Assembly: GCF_014284175.1 (NCBI RefSeq)
Contig: NZ_JACOGA010000012.1
Span: forward strand, 114,368 to 178,367
Length of the DNA: 64,000 nt
Source of the DNA: Affinundibacterium flavidum
GTDB lineage: Bacteria > Pseudomonadota > Gammaproteobacteria > Burkholderiales > Burkholderiaceae_D
Direction of reading: 5' to 3'
The notes below the pieces were generated by a model. The model saw only the letters and a list, made by a program, of their open reading frames with translations. It did not search any database and was not told where the DNA came from. Positions 27,368-39,163 of the stretch are shown piece by piece. Within the stretch, counting starts at the first letter, position 1. Each line of letters begins with the position of its first letter. A program made the translations under genes and the position numbers.

Positions 27368-30118
27368 TTAGGAGCTACATAAGCGCAATAAACGGCCAGC
27401 TGGACCATCAATAAAAACTTCATCTCCATCCCGCAGTTGCGTAGTAATGCCCGGTAGATTGACGATAGTGGGTATGCCCAACTCGCGCGCAACGATTGCG
27501 CTGTGCGATAAATAGCCACCAGTTTCGACGATCATGCCGCCAGCTTTTAGAAAAATTGGTATCCAACTTGGATCGGTGCTTAGTGCAACCGCGACATCGC
27601 CTTGCTTCAATTTGGCGATGTGTGCAGGAGATTCGATCAGACACACTTTGCCGCGGTAACTCGCCATACTGACTGCGATCCCTTGCCATTCTTGTGTGGC
27701 TCCTGTTGGGGTGACATGTGGCGCGGCAGCTTGATAATTGTCCACTAGCGGCGTCGTGACTATGCCCTGCGCCGTTTGCAGCACCACATCGCGCATGCTC
27801 ATCGCGTCCCATTGTGCGATTTGCAGTTTGCGATCGGCGATGCGATGTTGTAATGCCATAGCCAACTCTTGAGACGCATTGTTGTTCGACATGGCGTCAT
27901 CTATTTCTGCGTAATCAAGATGAAAAATATCGTTCGCATCAAGAACGATGTTTGCTTGTTGCAAGCGTCGCCCAGCTTCTAACATGAGAGAGCGCGAACG
28001 CTCTAATACCATCGCAAAATGACTGCGAGCAAACTCACGTTGATTACACTCCATCTTGGCTTGTTTTTGCATAAACTTAATCATACCGACCTGCGCAAAA
28101 TGGCATTGTGTTTTGATGCGTTTCCACGCCCAAGCGATTTGCTCTTGCTGCCTTTGCTGTAATGCCGCGACATCCACATCTGCGAGATTTAAAATGGAAA
28201 GATGCAAGGTTTCGGTTTGTTCGCGCCAACTGGGACGCGAGATATAAGATTCGTAATTACCACGATGTCCGTAGCATTCTAAGAACTTGGTATAGGCCGA
28301 GCGAAAGGCGGATGTGCATTTGCCTAGCGCAATTTCTACGCTTAATTTCTCACCCAATTGCCCACGCAAAAAATCACCAGCAACCACATCTTGCGCGGCG
28401 ATTTTTGCCAGTTCCAGTAAGTCAAAAGCTTGCTGCGCACTCACACTCATATCGCCTTCACTCATCAAGGCTGCCACGATGGCCTTGGCATCTTGCGGGC
28501 ACAATTTATCCAATCTCTTTTGCAATTGCATTAGCGTTCCACTCGCACCTTGCATCAGGCACAGACCACGCCTTTGTAGATAGGTATTACGAGAGCGGTC
28601 GCGGATTTCGTGCAGTAGGGCGGTAGCGGAAATCGCACTTAAATCTTGAGTGCGCCAGACCAGACTATCGGCATGGATTGCTTTCGCTTCCTGTAAACCA
28701 CGCCGACGATAAGCAGGAAAACGGCTCAGGGCTTTCGCAAAATTAGCAGCGATCTTGAGGTAGTCCGTCCAGCGACGTGTGGGAATAGGGATGTTGGCTT
28801 GATGCCCACCAAAAATGAAGTTGACTTCATCCGGATGTAGGTTGAAATGCTGGAAAATTTCCCATTGAATCACGGAGGCATTCAAATAAACATGACCGTC
28901 AAATTGGGCTGCACGTTGTATACCATCAGGTACTTGAATGCCGACAATTTGTTGTGCCAGCGTCAGCATTTCATTGACGGCACAAATCAGGGGATCTCGT
29001 TCACTAATCTTGATGGCGAAAGGTAAGATTTCTTTAGTGTTCCCGTTCGTCCACATCGTCGCCTGCTGCTGCAGGTAAGGATAGGTGTGTAAGCCACGTG
29101 CGCTGATAGGACGTGCTTGCACCAAATAAAATTGCTGACCGTCAAAGACCCATTCGATGTCAAAGTAGGGTTGAGAATAGTCCATGGCTTTGGCAGTGCT
29201 GCTGGCCAATTGCGCCAGTGTTATCGCTAGTGCGTCTGACAAAATCGTTGGAGCATGGGCGGATGCTAGAGTTGCTGCTGTCGTTGACGATCCTACTCGA
29301 TCATCGGCCATTTGCATGGTGTTGCTATGTGCAAGTCGACGACCAGCGATATGCCATTCCTGATACGACCAATCATGTTGCACGATGATATCTTCACCAT
29401 TGACTTTGCCCGCGACTAAGTCATCGGCGAGGCCGTGTACGCTGCTGATCAATAATCTATCTTCACGACCATCGCGCGGATCGCAGGTGAATATGACCCC
29501 AGCAGCTTGGCTCTGGAGCATGGGCATGATGACGACCGCCATATTCGCATCGTGGTGAGCAAATTGAATTTTATCGCGATAGGCACAAGCCTGTGTCGTC
29601 CACAGCGAGGCGATCACTTCCAAAATAGCAAGTTCCAGCGCTGGTAAGCCGAGTACATTGAGCTCGGTATGATGAATGCCCGCGAAAGAATGTTGTTGTC
29701 CGTCTTCACCGATGGCGGAGGAACGTACTGCGAGTGTTTGTTCTTGCCAGTTTTGTAGCGCGAGAAATTCTTGCAAAGTGAGACGGAAATCGCGGTAGGC
29801 GTGTTCAGTTTCTGCCGTAAAATCCGTGCGTTTGGACAATTGTAAAATCTGTTCCCGAACTTCGAGCAAAGCAGCTTCGGCTAGTGCTGGAGCATTTTGG
29901 AATTGCGCGCTGGCCTTGCAGGCTTGTTCCCAAATATCAGCAGGAATCAGTGCACGACAGAGTGGCGCTGGAATCACAAAAACTGGTGGTACAGGAAAGC
30001 CATAACGAATCAAGCGTGCTAATTGTGCGCCCTTGCCACCTAGTTGCGCATATTGATCAGGTTCGACTTGGCGGCAGTCGATCAAACTGCTGCGCAGAGG
30101 GTGTTCAGTGGGTGTCAT
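27368..30118 (-). CDS. PEP-utilising dikinase, rifampicin-phosphotransferase-like architecture
   Basis: 916 aa from the ATG at 30118; an in-frame ATG at 30154 adds 12 residues. Order: ATP-grasp PPDK_N domain (about 15-345; GGKGAQLARLIRYGFPVPP, AVRSSAIGEDGQQHSFAG, DIEWVFDGQQFYLVQARPIS); a central helical region of about 450 residues with YGHRGNYES; and a C-terminal phosphohistidine domain with GGYLSHSAIVARELGIPT, His872 being the expected phosphate carrier. PEP synthase shares the outer domains but lacks this long helical centre, whereas Rph-type antibiotic phosphotransferases have it. The acceptor is unknown. It precedes the secreted unknown gene on the same strand. Confidence 0.8.
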   Translation of the reverse strand: MTPTEHPLRSSLIDCRQVEPDQYAQLGGKGAQLARLIRYGFPVPPVFVIPAPLCRALIPADIWEQACKASAQFQNAPALAEAALLEVREQILQLSKRTDFTAETEHAYRDFRLTLQEFLALQNWQEQTLAVRSSAIGEDGQQHSFAGIHHTELNVLGLPALELAILEVIASLWTTQACAYRDKIQFAHHDANMAVVIMPMLQSQAAGVIFTCDPRDGREDRLLISSVHGLADDLVAGKVNGEDIIVQHDWSYQEWHIAGRRLAHSNTMQMADDRVGSSTTAATLASAHAPTILSDALAITLAQLASSTAKAMDYSQPYFDIEWVFDGQQFYLVQARPISARGLHTYPYLQQQATMWTNGNTKEILPFAIKISERDPLICAVNEMLTLAQQIVGIQVPDGIQRAAQFDGHVYLNASVIQWEIFQHFNLHPDEVNFIFGGHQANIPIPTRRWTDYLKIAANFAKALSRFPAYRRRGLQEAKAIHADSLVWRTQDLSAISATALLHEIRDRSRNTYLQRRGLCLMQGASGTLMQLQKRLDKLCPQDAKAIVAALMSEGDMSVSAQQAFDLLELAKIAAQDVVAGDFLRGQLGEKLSVEIALGKCTSAFRSAYTKFLECYGHRGNYESYISRPSWREQTETLHLSILNLADVDVAALQQRQQEQIAWAWKRIKTQCHFAQVGMIKFMQKQAKMECNQREFARSHFAMVLERSRSLMLEAGRRLQQANIVLDANDIFHLDYAEIDDAMSNNNASQELAMALQHRIADRKLQIAQWDAMSMRDVVLQTAQGIVTTPLVDNYQAAAPHVTPTGATQEWQGIAVSMASYRGKVCLIESPAHIAKLKQGDVAVALSTDPSWIPIFLKAGGMIVETGGYLSHSAIVARELGIPTIVNLPGITTQLRDGDEVFIDGPAGRLLRLCSS

Positions 30119-30306
30119 GGTCAATCTTATTGATAGTTTGCATAGTCTGTACACATCGCTTAGCTAATGTAAGCTGTATTTAGTGTCGAAGTCTATCAGT
30201 GAAATTGCTTAAACGACACGGGATTTTCATAGCCAGACTTGTGCACGATTGCACTTGCATGCGGACATCAATACCGTCGCGTCTGTTTTGCCTTAGTTCT
30301 GCTCAA

Positions 30307-30342
30307 TAAAAAAAGGCGTACCGATAAATTCATCTGTACGCC
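30307..30342 (-). terminator. Intrinsic terminator after nirM
   Basis: On the minus strand: GGCGTAC...GTACGCC (7-bp stem, 30315-30321/30336-30342, 14-nt loop) followed by TTTTTTT. It lies about 105 bp after the nirM stop. Confidence 0.8.
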
Positions 30343-30383
30343 CCAAGAAGATCTGCCTAAATTGTAGTGGACTTGAATCTCTA

Positions 30384-30418
30384 TCAATGATCAATGATCA
30401 ACGATCGACGATCATGTA
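30384..30418. repeat. Short imperfect 7-bp tandem repeats
   Basis: ATCAATG, ATCAATG, ATCAACG, ATCGACG, ATCATG in a row between the nirM stop and its terminator. Low-complexity, likely slippage-prone. Confidence 0.7.
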
Positions 30419-30447
30419 TCAAGTATTAAGTATCTACAGCGACTTCT

Positions 30448-30768
30448 TTAGTTCAAGGCCAATACGTATTCCACCATCACCTTGATATCGGCATCGCTGA
30501 CTGCTTTATTCGGTGACATTGGGATAGGGCCCCAAACACCGATGCCACCGTCTTTGACTTTTTTCGATAACATGGCTACCGCATCGGCATTGCCTTTATA
30601 CTTCTTGGCGACGTCTTTGAAGGCAGGGCCGATGATTTTTTTATCGACGCCATGACAACTCATACAATTGTTTTTCTTGGTGAGGTCAGCGCCTGTATCG
30701 GCCATCGCAGGCAAGCTTGCTAAGGCCAATGCACATGTCGCTAACAAAGTTGAAAGAGTGAGTTTCAT
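30448..30768 (-). CDS. nirM: Cytochrome c551-type electron donor (NirM)
   Basis: 106 aa from the ATG at 30768, with AAGGAG seven bases upstream, overlapping the nirS stop codon. Signal peptide of about 23 residues (cut after AMA). One haem c site CMSCH (Cys35, Cys38, His39) and the axial-Met region GPIPMSPNKAV, the pattern of class I c551/c8 cytochromes. This periplasmic protein passes electrons from the bc1 complex to cytochrome cd1. Located 10 bp after nirS in the same transcript, as in Pseudomonas. Confidence 0.93.
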   Translation of the reverse strand: MKLTLSTLLATCALALASLPAMADTGADLTKKNNCMSCHGVDKKIIGPAFKDVAKKYKGNADAVAMLSKKVKDGGIGVWGPIPMSPNKAVSDADIKVMVEYVLALN

Positions 30769-30778
30769 CGATTTCTCC

Positions 30779-33009
<2,231 letters not shown>

Positions 33010-33824
33010 ATGTCATTTTTTATACGTGTTGCCTGCATTTTTTCTCTGACGCTATTCGCAATTAGTGCACCAACCGCACAAGCTCAAAGTGTTAAACGTG
33101 TTCTTTTTGTCGGGAATAGCCTCACCTATGTGGAAATGTGCCTGCGGTCTTTTCCGCTTTGAGCAAGGCCAATGGTCGTACGGTGCAGAGCGATATGCTA
33201 GTGCGCGGCGGTGCGACGCTTACGGATCGCTTAAATGACGGACTGGTAGCAAATGCGCTTAAGAAAAATCATTATGATGTCATGGTGTTACAGGAGCGAG
33301 GCGGGGAGTTAATGGGGGCGTTTGGTGACACTGCTGAAACACAATCAAAAGCCGCACTAAAATCCTATGCCGCATTGGCGCAACAAGCCGGCGTAAAGGT
33401 ATTTCTGCTTGGTAGCTATCAGCCTTCCGCCGGGCCTTCGCAAACCTTGGTAGAAATGGAAAAAAGTGCCGCGATGGCAGCTGGCGTGACTTATATTGAA
33501 GTGTCTGAAAATTTGCGACACCTGCGAAAATTACATCCAGACATGGCGTGGTTTTCCACAGATGGCACCATGCATCCGGGGAAGGATCTCGCATTGCTCG
33601 ATGCCGTGTTGTTGTATCAGGCGATTTATGCCGACTTGCCCGCATCCACTAATTTAGTGGTGAATGCCCCTATGTACACAGCGCGTTATAGTCCTAATTT
33701 AGAACTTCTATCAGCCGACTCTGCCAGCGCCCATAAGGACATTGAACTGAGTGTTAATTATTCAGTGACTACATTGAAGGAGATGATCGATGATCTAGTC
33801 AGCAAGCCCAAAGCGGGAAAATAA
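33010..33824 (+). pseudogene. SGNH/GDSL-type hydrolase, frameshifted
   Basis: ATG at 33010 starts a signal peptide (FSLTLFAISAPTAQA) and the SGNH block I strand VLFVGNSLTYV, then the frame hits TGA at 33160-33162. The continuation is in the +1-shifted frame from about 33131: NVPAVFSALSKANGR and so on to 33824. Adding one G in TATGTGGAAATG would give ...NSLTYVGNVPAVFSAL, the expected family sequence. The downstream part has VLQERGGELMGAF and, near the end, STDGTMHPGKDLALLDAVLL with the D-x-x-H dyad block (Asp and His). So this is a secreted esterase-like gene broken by a one-base deletion, or a sequencing error. Confidence 0.85.
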
Positions 33825-34125
33825 TTTATTGCTGGTCATTGTCGGCTGATATTGCCAAGCAGAATTTTCAAATCTCTCAATTCTCTCAATTTTCAATAGT
33901 ACCTGCCAGATGTAGAAACACTAGTGCCAAACTAAGTATCGTTGAGTAGTGAATATGAGATCGACATGGGGTTTGTCGGTACATTCTTCAATTGTTTTTC
34001 TATTTAGTATATTGTCTTTACTTTAAAGAAGTAAAACCAGTATTATTCACCCCCCGAGTAGATAGCCAAAATATTTGATCAGCGAAATCTGATTCGGTGA
34101 CTTTTTTTCTGTAAAGAGATAATAG
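33825..34125. other. Intergenic region before the S33-like hydrolase
   Basis: About 300 bp, AT-rich; contains repeated TCTCAATT and a small palindrome TTTACTT-TAAAG-AAGTAAA (34016-34034). No gene or known operator was recognised. Confidence 0.5.
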
Positions 34126-35580
34126 ATGAGTGTGATTTTTTTTCGTGCGTTAAGCGCTATATTTTTAACCGTATCCCTAGCACCTACTTATGCTGACGCG
34201 CAAATATTATCACCCGAATTTATGGCATGTGCTGATGCTAAATCTGCGCTTGTTTTACAGAATAGTCGCTGCCAAAAATTGGAGCTTCCTTTGAGCTATC
34301 AGCTCGACTCTGATTCTTCAAAAGAAAATATCACGCTCTTTGTTCGACAATTTTCCTCTGCAAAAAAAACAAAAGCTGCTGTGATACTTGTCACTGGTGG
34401 CCCAGGTGAATCGGGTGCGTCTATGTATTCACAATTGGAGACGATTAGACGAAGTTTTCCTGATACAGATATTTTTATCCCCGATCATCGTGGCACTGGT
34501 TTTTCAACTAGAATTTGCGCGGCAGAAGAGGCCGTAGAGAGCGCGGGCGGCGCTCGCTTGGAGGGCGCGGAGTGGGGATCTTGTTTTGCGAGTATGCATC
34601 AAGAAGCAAAACGAACCAGGCAATTTTCCATCACCAATGCGGCGCATGATCTCGATAAACTGATCGCGCTGGTTCATGCGGAAAATACGCAAAGACCGAT
34701 TTATTTATATGGCGTCTCATACGGAACACAATTGATACTACGTCTGTTTCAGCTTGACATAAAAATAGGCGTAGCGTCAGTCAAGGGCGTCATACTCGAT
34801 TCTTTGGTGCCGATGCAGACCGCAGAGACATGGGATCTCACTCATCGCTCGCATGTGGTGGATATGATAGGCAGAAAAGTCTTGGCTGAGTGTGATGCAG
34901 ATAAGAAATGTCATGCGATGATGGAGACTCCAAGTGAACAAGTACTGGTGCAACTATTACGTCAATTGCAAGGTCATCCCGAACTACTGACAAAAATTCC
35001 CGGAAAAAATCTTAAATTGTTTTTAGGTCGATTATTAGATTTTCCTATTTTGCGTGATCGCATTCCTTATTTAATTAAAGACCTTGCAAATGGGCAGGAG
35101 AACGAATTGAAAAAAGTGCTAGTGCAAATGGAAAAGGCGTACTCTGTGTTGGGCGATTTCCCTCAGTTAGCGCCATCGATTCCATTGGTTTCCACTATTA
35201 ATGGCTCGGAAAACAATTTGCGCCCGACCTTAACTGAGGCTCAATTGCATCAAGAAGAGGAAGAATTATTGTTTACTGATGCGATTCCGGGTTTGATGTT
35301 GGACATGACCTTGCCAAAATATGAAAAAGATACGTACTACGGTAAAGAACCACAGCGTTTTCCACCTACACTGGTATTGATGGGCGATATGGATCCCAAG
35401 ACGCATTTTGATGGCGCAGTGGAACACGTTCAAGCCTTAAGAAAAAACGGTATGGTGCGTATAGTCAAAGTGAAGCGCGCGCCGCATTTCATCGCCATGT
35501 TTGCGCCAGAATGTTTTTCTCAATCGACTCGCGCTTTTATTACAGGTAAATTGAAACATGATCGTGTATGTGAATTGTGA
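34126..35580 (+). CDS. Secreted alpha/beta hydrolase, S33 / TAP-like peptidase family
   Basis: 484 aa with a signal peptide (MSVIFFRALSAIFLTVSLAP, cut near ADA). Hydrolase features: oxyanion region VTGGPGESGAS, DHRGTGFSTR, nucleophile elbow YGVSYGTQ, acidic residue in MGDMDPKTH and His in RAPHFIA near the C terminus, as in tripeptidyl/prolyl aminopeptidase-like S33 enzymes with a TAP-like C-terminal domain. Four to six Cys suggest disulfides in the periplasm. Substrate unknown. Convergent with norD. Confidence 0.85.
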   Translation: MSVIFFRALSAIFLTVSLAPTYADAQILSPEFMACADAKSALVLQNSRCQKLELPLSYQLDSDSSKENITLFVRQFSSAKKTKAAVILVTGGPGESGASMYSQLETIRRSFPDTDIFIPDHRGTGFSTRICAAEEAVESAGGARLEGAEWGSCFASMHQEAKRTRQFSITNAAHDLDKLIALVHAENTQRPIYLYGVSYGTQLILRLFQLDIKIGVASVKGVILDSLVPMQTAETWDLTHRSHVVDMIGRKVLAECDADKKCHAMMETPSEQVLVQLLRQLQGHPELLTKIPGKNLKLFLGRLLDFPILRDRIPYLIKDLANGQENELKKVLVQMEKAYSVLGDFPQLAPSIPLVSTINGSENNLRPTLTEAQLHQEEEELLFTDAIPGLMLDMTLPKYEKDTYYGKEPQRFPPTLVLMGDMDPKTHFDGAVEHVQALRKNGMVRIVKVKRAPHFIAMFAPECFSQSTRAFITGKLKHDRVCEL

Positions 35581-35701
35581 TGAATTGCGATGAATGCAGT
35601 GATGGTCTGCATCCATACTGACAGCATTGTTGCATTGGGGGAGTAGATTAAACTGCGGATCCTTGATTGTAGTGAGAATGCTTCATTTCATTGTTCACTG
35701 C

Positions 35702-37567
35702 TTATTGCTCGCTAGTCAATTGCGCATACAAACGCGGCAACAATTGCGGTAATTCCGCCGCATCTTTGACGACGATATAGCCCTTTGCGCCGAATAAATG
35801 CGGCAGATAATCTTCGGCCTTTTCATCGATCGTGACGCAAAAGGGAATCAATCCTAATTGTCGAGCTGCGTGGATAGCAAGGCGCGTATCTTCGAAGCCA
35901 TAACGGCCTTCGTACTGATCGAGGTCGTTGGGTTTGCCATCGGTGAGGATTAAGAGCAAACGGCGGGCATTTTTTTGTTGTTGCAAAATCGCTGAAGCGT
36001 GCCGAATCGCGGCACCCATGCGCGTGTAGAAACCAGGTTTAATTTGCGCCAAGCGCCCCCGTATTTGATTGCTATATTGCTCGTCAAAGCCTTTGAGGAT
36101 ATGAAAGCGTACATTGTTACGTCGTACCGAAGAAAAACCATATAAGGCGAAACGGTCACGGGTGGCGGCCAAAGCTTCACACAGTAAATACAAACTATCA
36201 CGTATCACGTCAATCACGCGCGCCTGATTATTCACCCAGGTGTCAGTGGACATGGATAAATCTGCGAGTAAAAGACAAGCCATGTCACGGCTTTGCTGAC
36301 GGTTATCCAGATATAAGCCAGGACTGGCGACTGCGAGTCCATGATTGTTTGCACCAGCCCGTTCTGCACTAAAGCGCACGCAAGCATCGATATCAATATC
36401 ATCGCCACTTAATTGTCCACGCAGACGTTCGCGCTCTGGTGTCAAACTTTGAAATTGCTGACGTAATCGCTTGGCGGTAACACGTAGATGGGCGGGTAGG
36501 GCTTGTGCTACGGCATCGCGTGCTAACAGCATTTGTATGCACGCATGGTTTTCTAAGAGTTGCTGTTTTTTGTAATGCCATTCCGGGTACAAGATGCCAT
36601 CGGCGAGTAACAGATCATCATCGGCTTCGGCTGGTAGATCGAGATCGAAGCGCACACGGCTGGCAGTGCTTTTGCCATCATTTGCTACGTTTAAAACGTC
36701 GAAATCATTCGCTGCTCTTTGCGCATCGGGATTGTCGTCTTCATCCAAGGGGCGATTCACTTTCACATATTCTGCCCAGGAAAACAGACTCTCCGCGCGG
36801 AACAGCAGCATGAACGGGCTAGGATTGTCGGGCATGTCGGTGCGCTCTGCCATGCGCTTGCGTTGCTCGGTATCGCTTTGTGCGGCGCTGCCTTGCGCTT
36901 GTTCCGGCGTGAGTTTGCTGGCGGGTTTGCTGCTTTTATTCGTGGCGTTGGCGGGCGGATGTAACCATAGTGCGACGGGAACGACGCTGAATTCTTTGCG
37001 CCCGACTTTTTTTAACTCGGTGGACACACTTCCTGGCTCTAACAAGGCTTGGCGAATGCGTAATTCGTTTTCCGCTTCTTGCTTTTTCAATGTTGTCGGA
37101 TCAGGGCGACGTGCGAGTGTCGCTTGCACCAAACGGGCATAGCGCTCCTGCAAAGAGGGAAAAGCGTTTAATAGTGCCAGGGTTGCGGATTGATTGCGTT
37201 GTAAGTAGGGTGCGTCGGGATTGGCGTCATGCGCGACTAAGGCCAGCAACCATAAATACAATTCACGATTGAGTTCGCTTTCAGGGAAATAATCGATGTA
37301 GGCAGGCAGGTGCAAAGTGGTTTCATCTGCCCATGTCAATTCGGTTTTCTCGCCGATACCCGCAATCCGTTCTAACCAACGACGACTGGCACCATGCGTA
37401 CTGGCAGAACCTGATTGCAACTTGATGCCGGGATCACCGCCAAGTGCACGGAAAAAGATCGCCGCGATGTTTTTCATCTGCGCTAATTCCACCCGGGCTT
37501 CTGGGTAACCTTGATATGCGACACGGGTGATCAATCTATCCCATAGGCCGCCTATGTATTCTTCCAT
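35702..37567 (-). CDS. norD: Nitric oxide reductase activation protein NorD
   Basis: 621 aa. The C-terminal about 200 residues are a von Willebrand A domain with MIDAS motif DLSMST and later LILTDGKPND; the N-terminal 400 residues are helical with a charged, low-complexity middle (about 215-300). NorD works with the MoxR-type ATPase NorQ to mature cNOR, probably by inserting non-haem iron FeB. Last gene of the nor cluster, after the ccoG-like gene, with a family A repeat in the gap. Confidence 0.92.
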   Translation of the reverse strand: MEEYIGGLWDRLITRVAYQGYPEARVELAQMKNIAAIFFRALGGDPGIKLQSGSASTHGASRRWLERIAGIGEKTELTWADETTLHLPAYIDYFPESELNRELYLWLLALVAHDANPDAPYLQRNQSATLALLNAFPSLQERYARLVQATLARRPDPTTLKKQEAENELRIRQALLEPGSVSTELKKVGRKEFSVVPVALWLHPPANATNKSSKPASKLTPEQAQGSAAQSDTEQRKRMAERTDMPDNPSPFMLLFRAESLFSWAEYVKVNRPLDEDDNPDAQRAANDFDVLNVANDGKSTASRVRFDLDLPAEADDDLLLADGILYPEWHYKKQQLLENHACIQMLLARDAVAQALPAHLRVTAKRLRQQFQSLTPERERLRGQLSGDDIDIDACVRFSAERAGANNHGLAVASPGLYLDNRQQSRDMACLLLADLSMSTDTWVNNQARVIDVIRDSLYLLCEALAATRDRFALYGFSSVRRNNVRFHILKGFDEQYSNQIRGRLAQIKPGFYTRMGAAIRHASAILQQQKNARRLLLILTDGKPNDLDQYEGRYGFEDTRLAIHAARQLGLIPFCVTIDEKAEDYLPHLFGAKGYIVVKDAAELPQLLPRLYAQLTSEQ

Positions 37568-37603
37568 TAGTACGCTTTCATTGTCTCGGATTGCTTAAGA
37601 ATG

Positions 37604-37728
37604 AAACCTCTCAACGCCGAGACGCAGAGGCGCAGAGGCGCAGAGAAAATCAAAAAAGAGAGGAGGCAAATTGTTCAGTGTTTTCTCTGCGTTCCTCAGC
37701 GTCTCAGCATCTCGGCGTTGAGGGGTTT
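37604..37728. repeat. Intergenic inverted repeat, family A copy 2
   Basis: 18-bp arms (37604-37621 and 37711-37728) with one mismatch, core CTCAACGCCGAG, and internal GACGCAGAGGCGCAGAGG units. It sits between the ccoG-like gene and norD inside the nor gene cluster. Confidence 0.85.
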
Positions 37729-37744
37729 TGTAGTGAAAATTTCT

Positions 37745-38752
37745 CTAAGGTTTTTTCACAGAAAACACATTGCTCTTCTCCAGCTTAATTTGAATAACAC
37801 GTGCCGTGCTGCCGTTTAAAGCCGCTTCCGATTCTGCATAAGCTTGATTCACCCATTCGAGTAAATTGCCTTGCGGATTCTCAGTTTGCGTTTGGGTGCA
37901 GGCATCGGTGCATTGCCCGCATTGCACACACGCAAACATCATGCGTTTCACATTGCGCGGATTGAGACGCATAGGGCAAACGTGATCGCAAGCGGAGTAG
38001 CAGGTCGAACAGTCTTTCGCGCGTTCTCGCTGAAATCCGATCACCATCGCCTTGTCATTCGACATCCAAGCCAAGCTTTGGAATAGACCGAGGGCACAGG
38101 CATAGCGGCAAAACAGGTGGCGCGCAAACATAAATTCGACAAAGAAAGCGATGCTGCCAGCGATCAGAAATATGCTTTGATTACGGGTTAAAGTGCCGTG
38201 CCAGATATTCCCGTAGATTTCTGCTGGCGGCAATAAATACGTCAGCAACACGGTCGCCCAAGTGATCGCGCAAATGATGACAAGTGGGATCACTCCGAAC
38301 CACCAGATGGCGTCGGGTTTGGTTTCGCTGCCATCAGGATTACGGGTTGGCAGAGCTTCTTTATCCCATAAACTTTGCTTGCCTATGGCGCGGCGCAATG
38401 TTTGATTGATGGTTTCAACGATAGAAAAATGTGGGCACAGCCAGCCACAATAAATTCTCCCCCACTTCCAGGCGACATAAATCACCGTTGCTGCGACCAG
38501 AACTAAGGGTAAGATCGCGTGAAGAAAAATGGCTTTGGCGGCTTGTCCGGCCGTGTCTTTTCCGGCGACGAAATCGTTCAGACCTAAAGTCCAATCCATG
38601 CCGAAGATGATGAAGTGTTTGAGATTGAGATCTAGTCTGAAAATGTCAAATATCGGCGCAAAGACAAATAGTAAAAAGAAGCCGATCTGCGTGACTCTGC
38701 GCCATTGTTGAACCGGTAAGCCCCATAATCCCTGATGTGTTTTAACTTGCAT
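37745..38752 (-). CDS. CcoG/NapH/NosR-like 4Fe-4S membrane protein
   Basis: 335 aa with about five or six membrane helices and two types of Cys cluster: GRIYCGWLCPHF and LFCRYACALG in the membrane domain (the NapH/CcoG/NosR signature), then a soluble ferredoxin part CSTCYSACDHVCP and CVQCGQCTDACTQT that can bind two 4Fe-4S clusters. CcoG acts in copper handling for cbb3 oxidase; NapH and NosR pass quinol electrons. This one lies in the nor operon between a small membrane gene and norD, so an electron-transfer or metal-reduction role in NO reductase activation is inferred. Shorter than CcoG (about 470 aa): no C-terminal Ig-like domain. Confidence 0.88.
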   Translation of the reverse strand: MQVKTHQGLWGLPVQQWRRVTQIGFFLLFVFAPIFDIFRLDLNLKHFIIFGMDWTLGLNDFVAGKDTAGQAAKAIFLHAILPLVLVAATVIYVAWKWGRIYCGWLCPHFSIVETINQTLRRAIGKQSLWDKEALPTRNPDGSETKPDAIWWFGVIPLVIICAITWATVLLTYLLPPAEIYGNIWHGTLTRNQSIFLIAGSIAFFVEFMFARHLFCRYACALGLFQSLAWMSNDKAMVIGFQRERAKDCSTCYSACDHVCPMRLNPRNVKRMMFACVQCGQCTDACTQTQTENPQGNLLEWVNQAYAESEAALNGSTARVIQIKLEKSNVFSVKKP

Positions 38753-38764
38753 GTTGAGATTCGT

Positions 38765-39163
38765 TCATTCGTGCTTGCTAACGGCTTTGCCTATCAGCGG
38801 ATAGAAATACAATTTGCCAGACAGTGCTTTAGTCAATGCAAAAACACCAAACAAGATGAAGACAGAATGTACGCATAAGACATATAAGATTAAGACTATC
38901 CAGGTACTCACTTGACGTAAATCGCCAAATAATAAAATGCCCGCGCTGACCAAAATCAACATGAAACCAGCACAAATGCTGGCGCGCAAGGCCTGAATTA
39001 AATGGCATTGCACTAGTGTCGAGACGTTGTGGCGTTGACGTTGATAAAGTACCAGCAGCAATACAAAGGCGGCAAACGGCAGCAGCAAAATATTCAATAA
39101 GTACAGTGTTGCTGCGGTACTTGCAATTTGAATTTCCTGCGCTGTAGGTTCCAGAATTTTCAT
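38765..39163 (-). CDS. Small membrane protein in nor operon, possibly DUF4870/Tic20-like
   Basis: 132 aa with about three membrane helices (18-45, 64-85, 90-115) and the tail GKLYFYPLIGKAVSKHE. The 'YPL' end after the last helix recalls DUF4870/Tic20-like proteins, but the match is by eye only. It overlaps norQ by four bases and is 12 bp from the ccoG-like gene, so it belongs to the operon. A role in NO reductase assembly is a guess from place alone. Confidence 0.8.
   Translation of the reverse strand: MKILEPTAQEIQIASTAATLYLLNILLLPFAAFVLLLVLYQRQRHNVSTLVQCHLIQALRASICAGFMLILVSAGILLFGDLRQVSTWIVLILYVLCVHSVFILFGVFALTKALSGKLYFYPLIGKAVSKHE

Noticed and set aside
28162..28626. 154-codon plus-strand frame inside the PEP dikinase-like gene
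   Set aside because: Antisense shadow; the minus-strand gene has clear conserved domains across this stretch.
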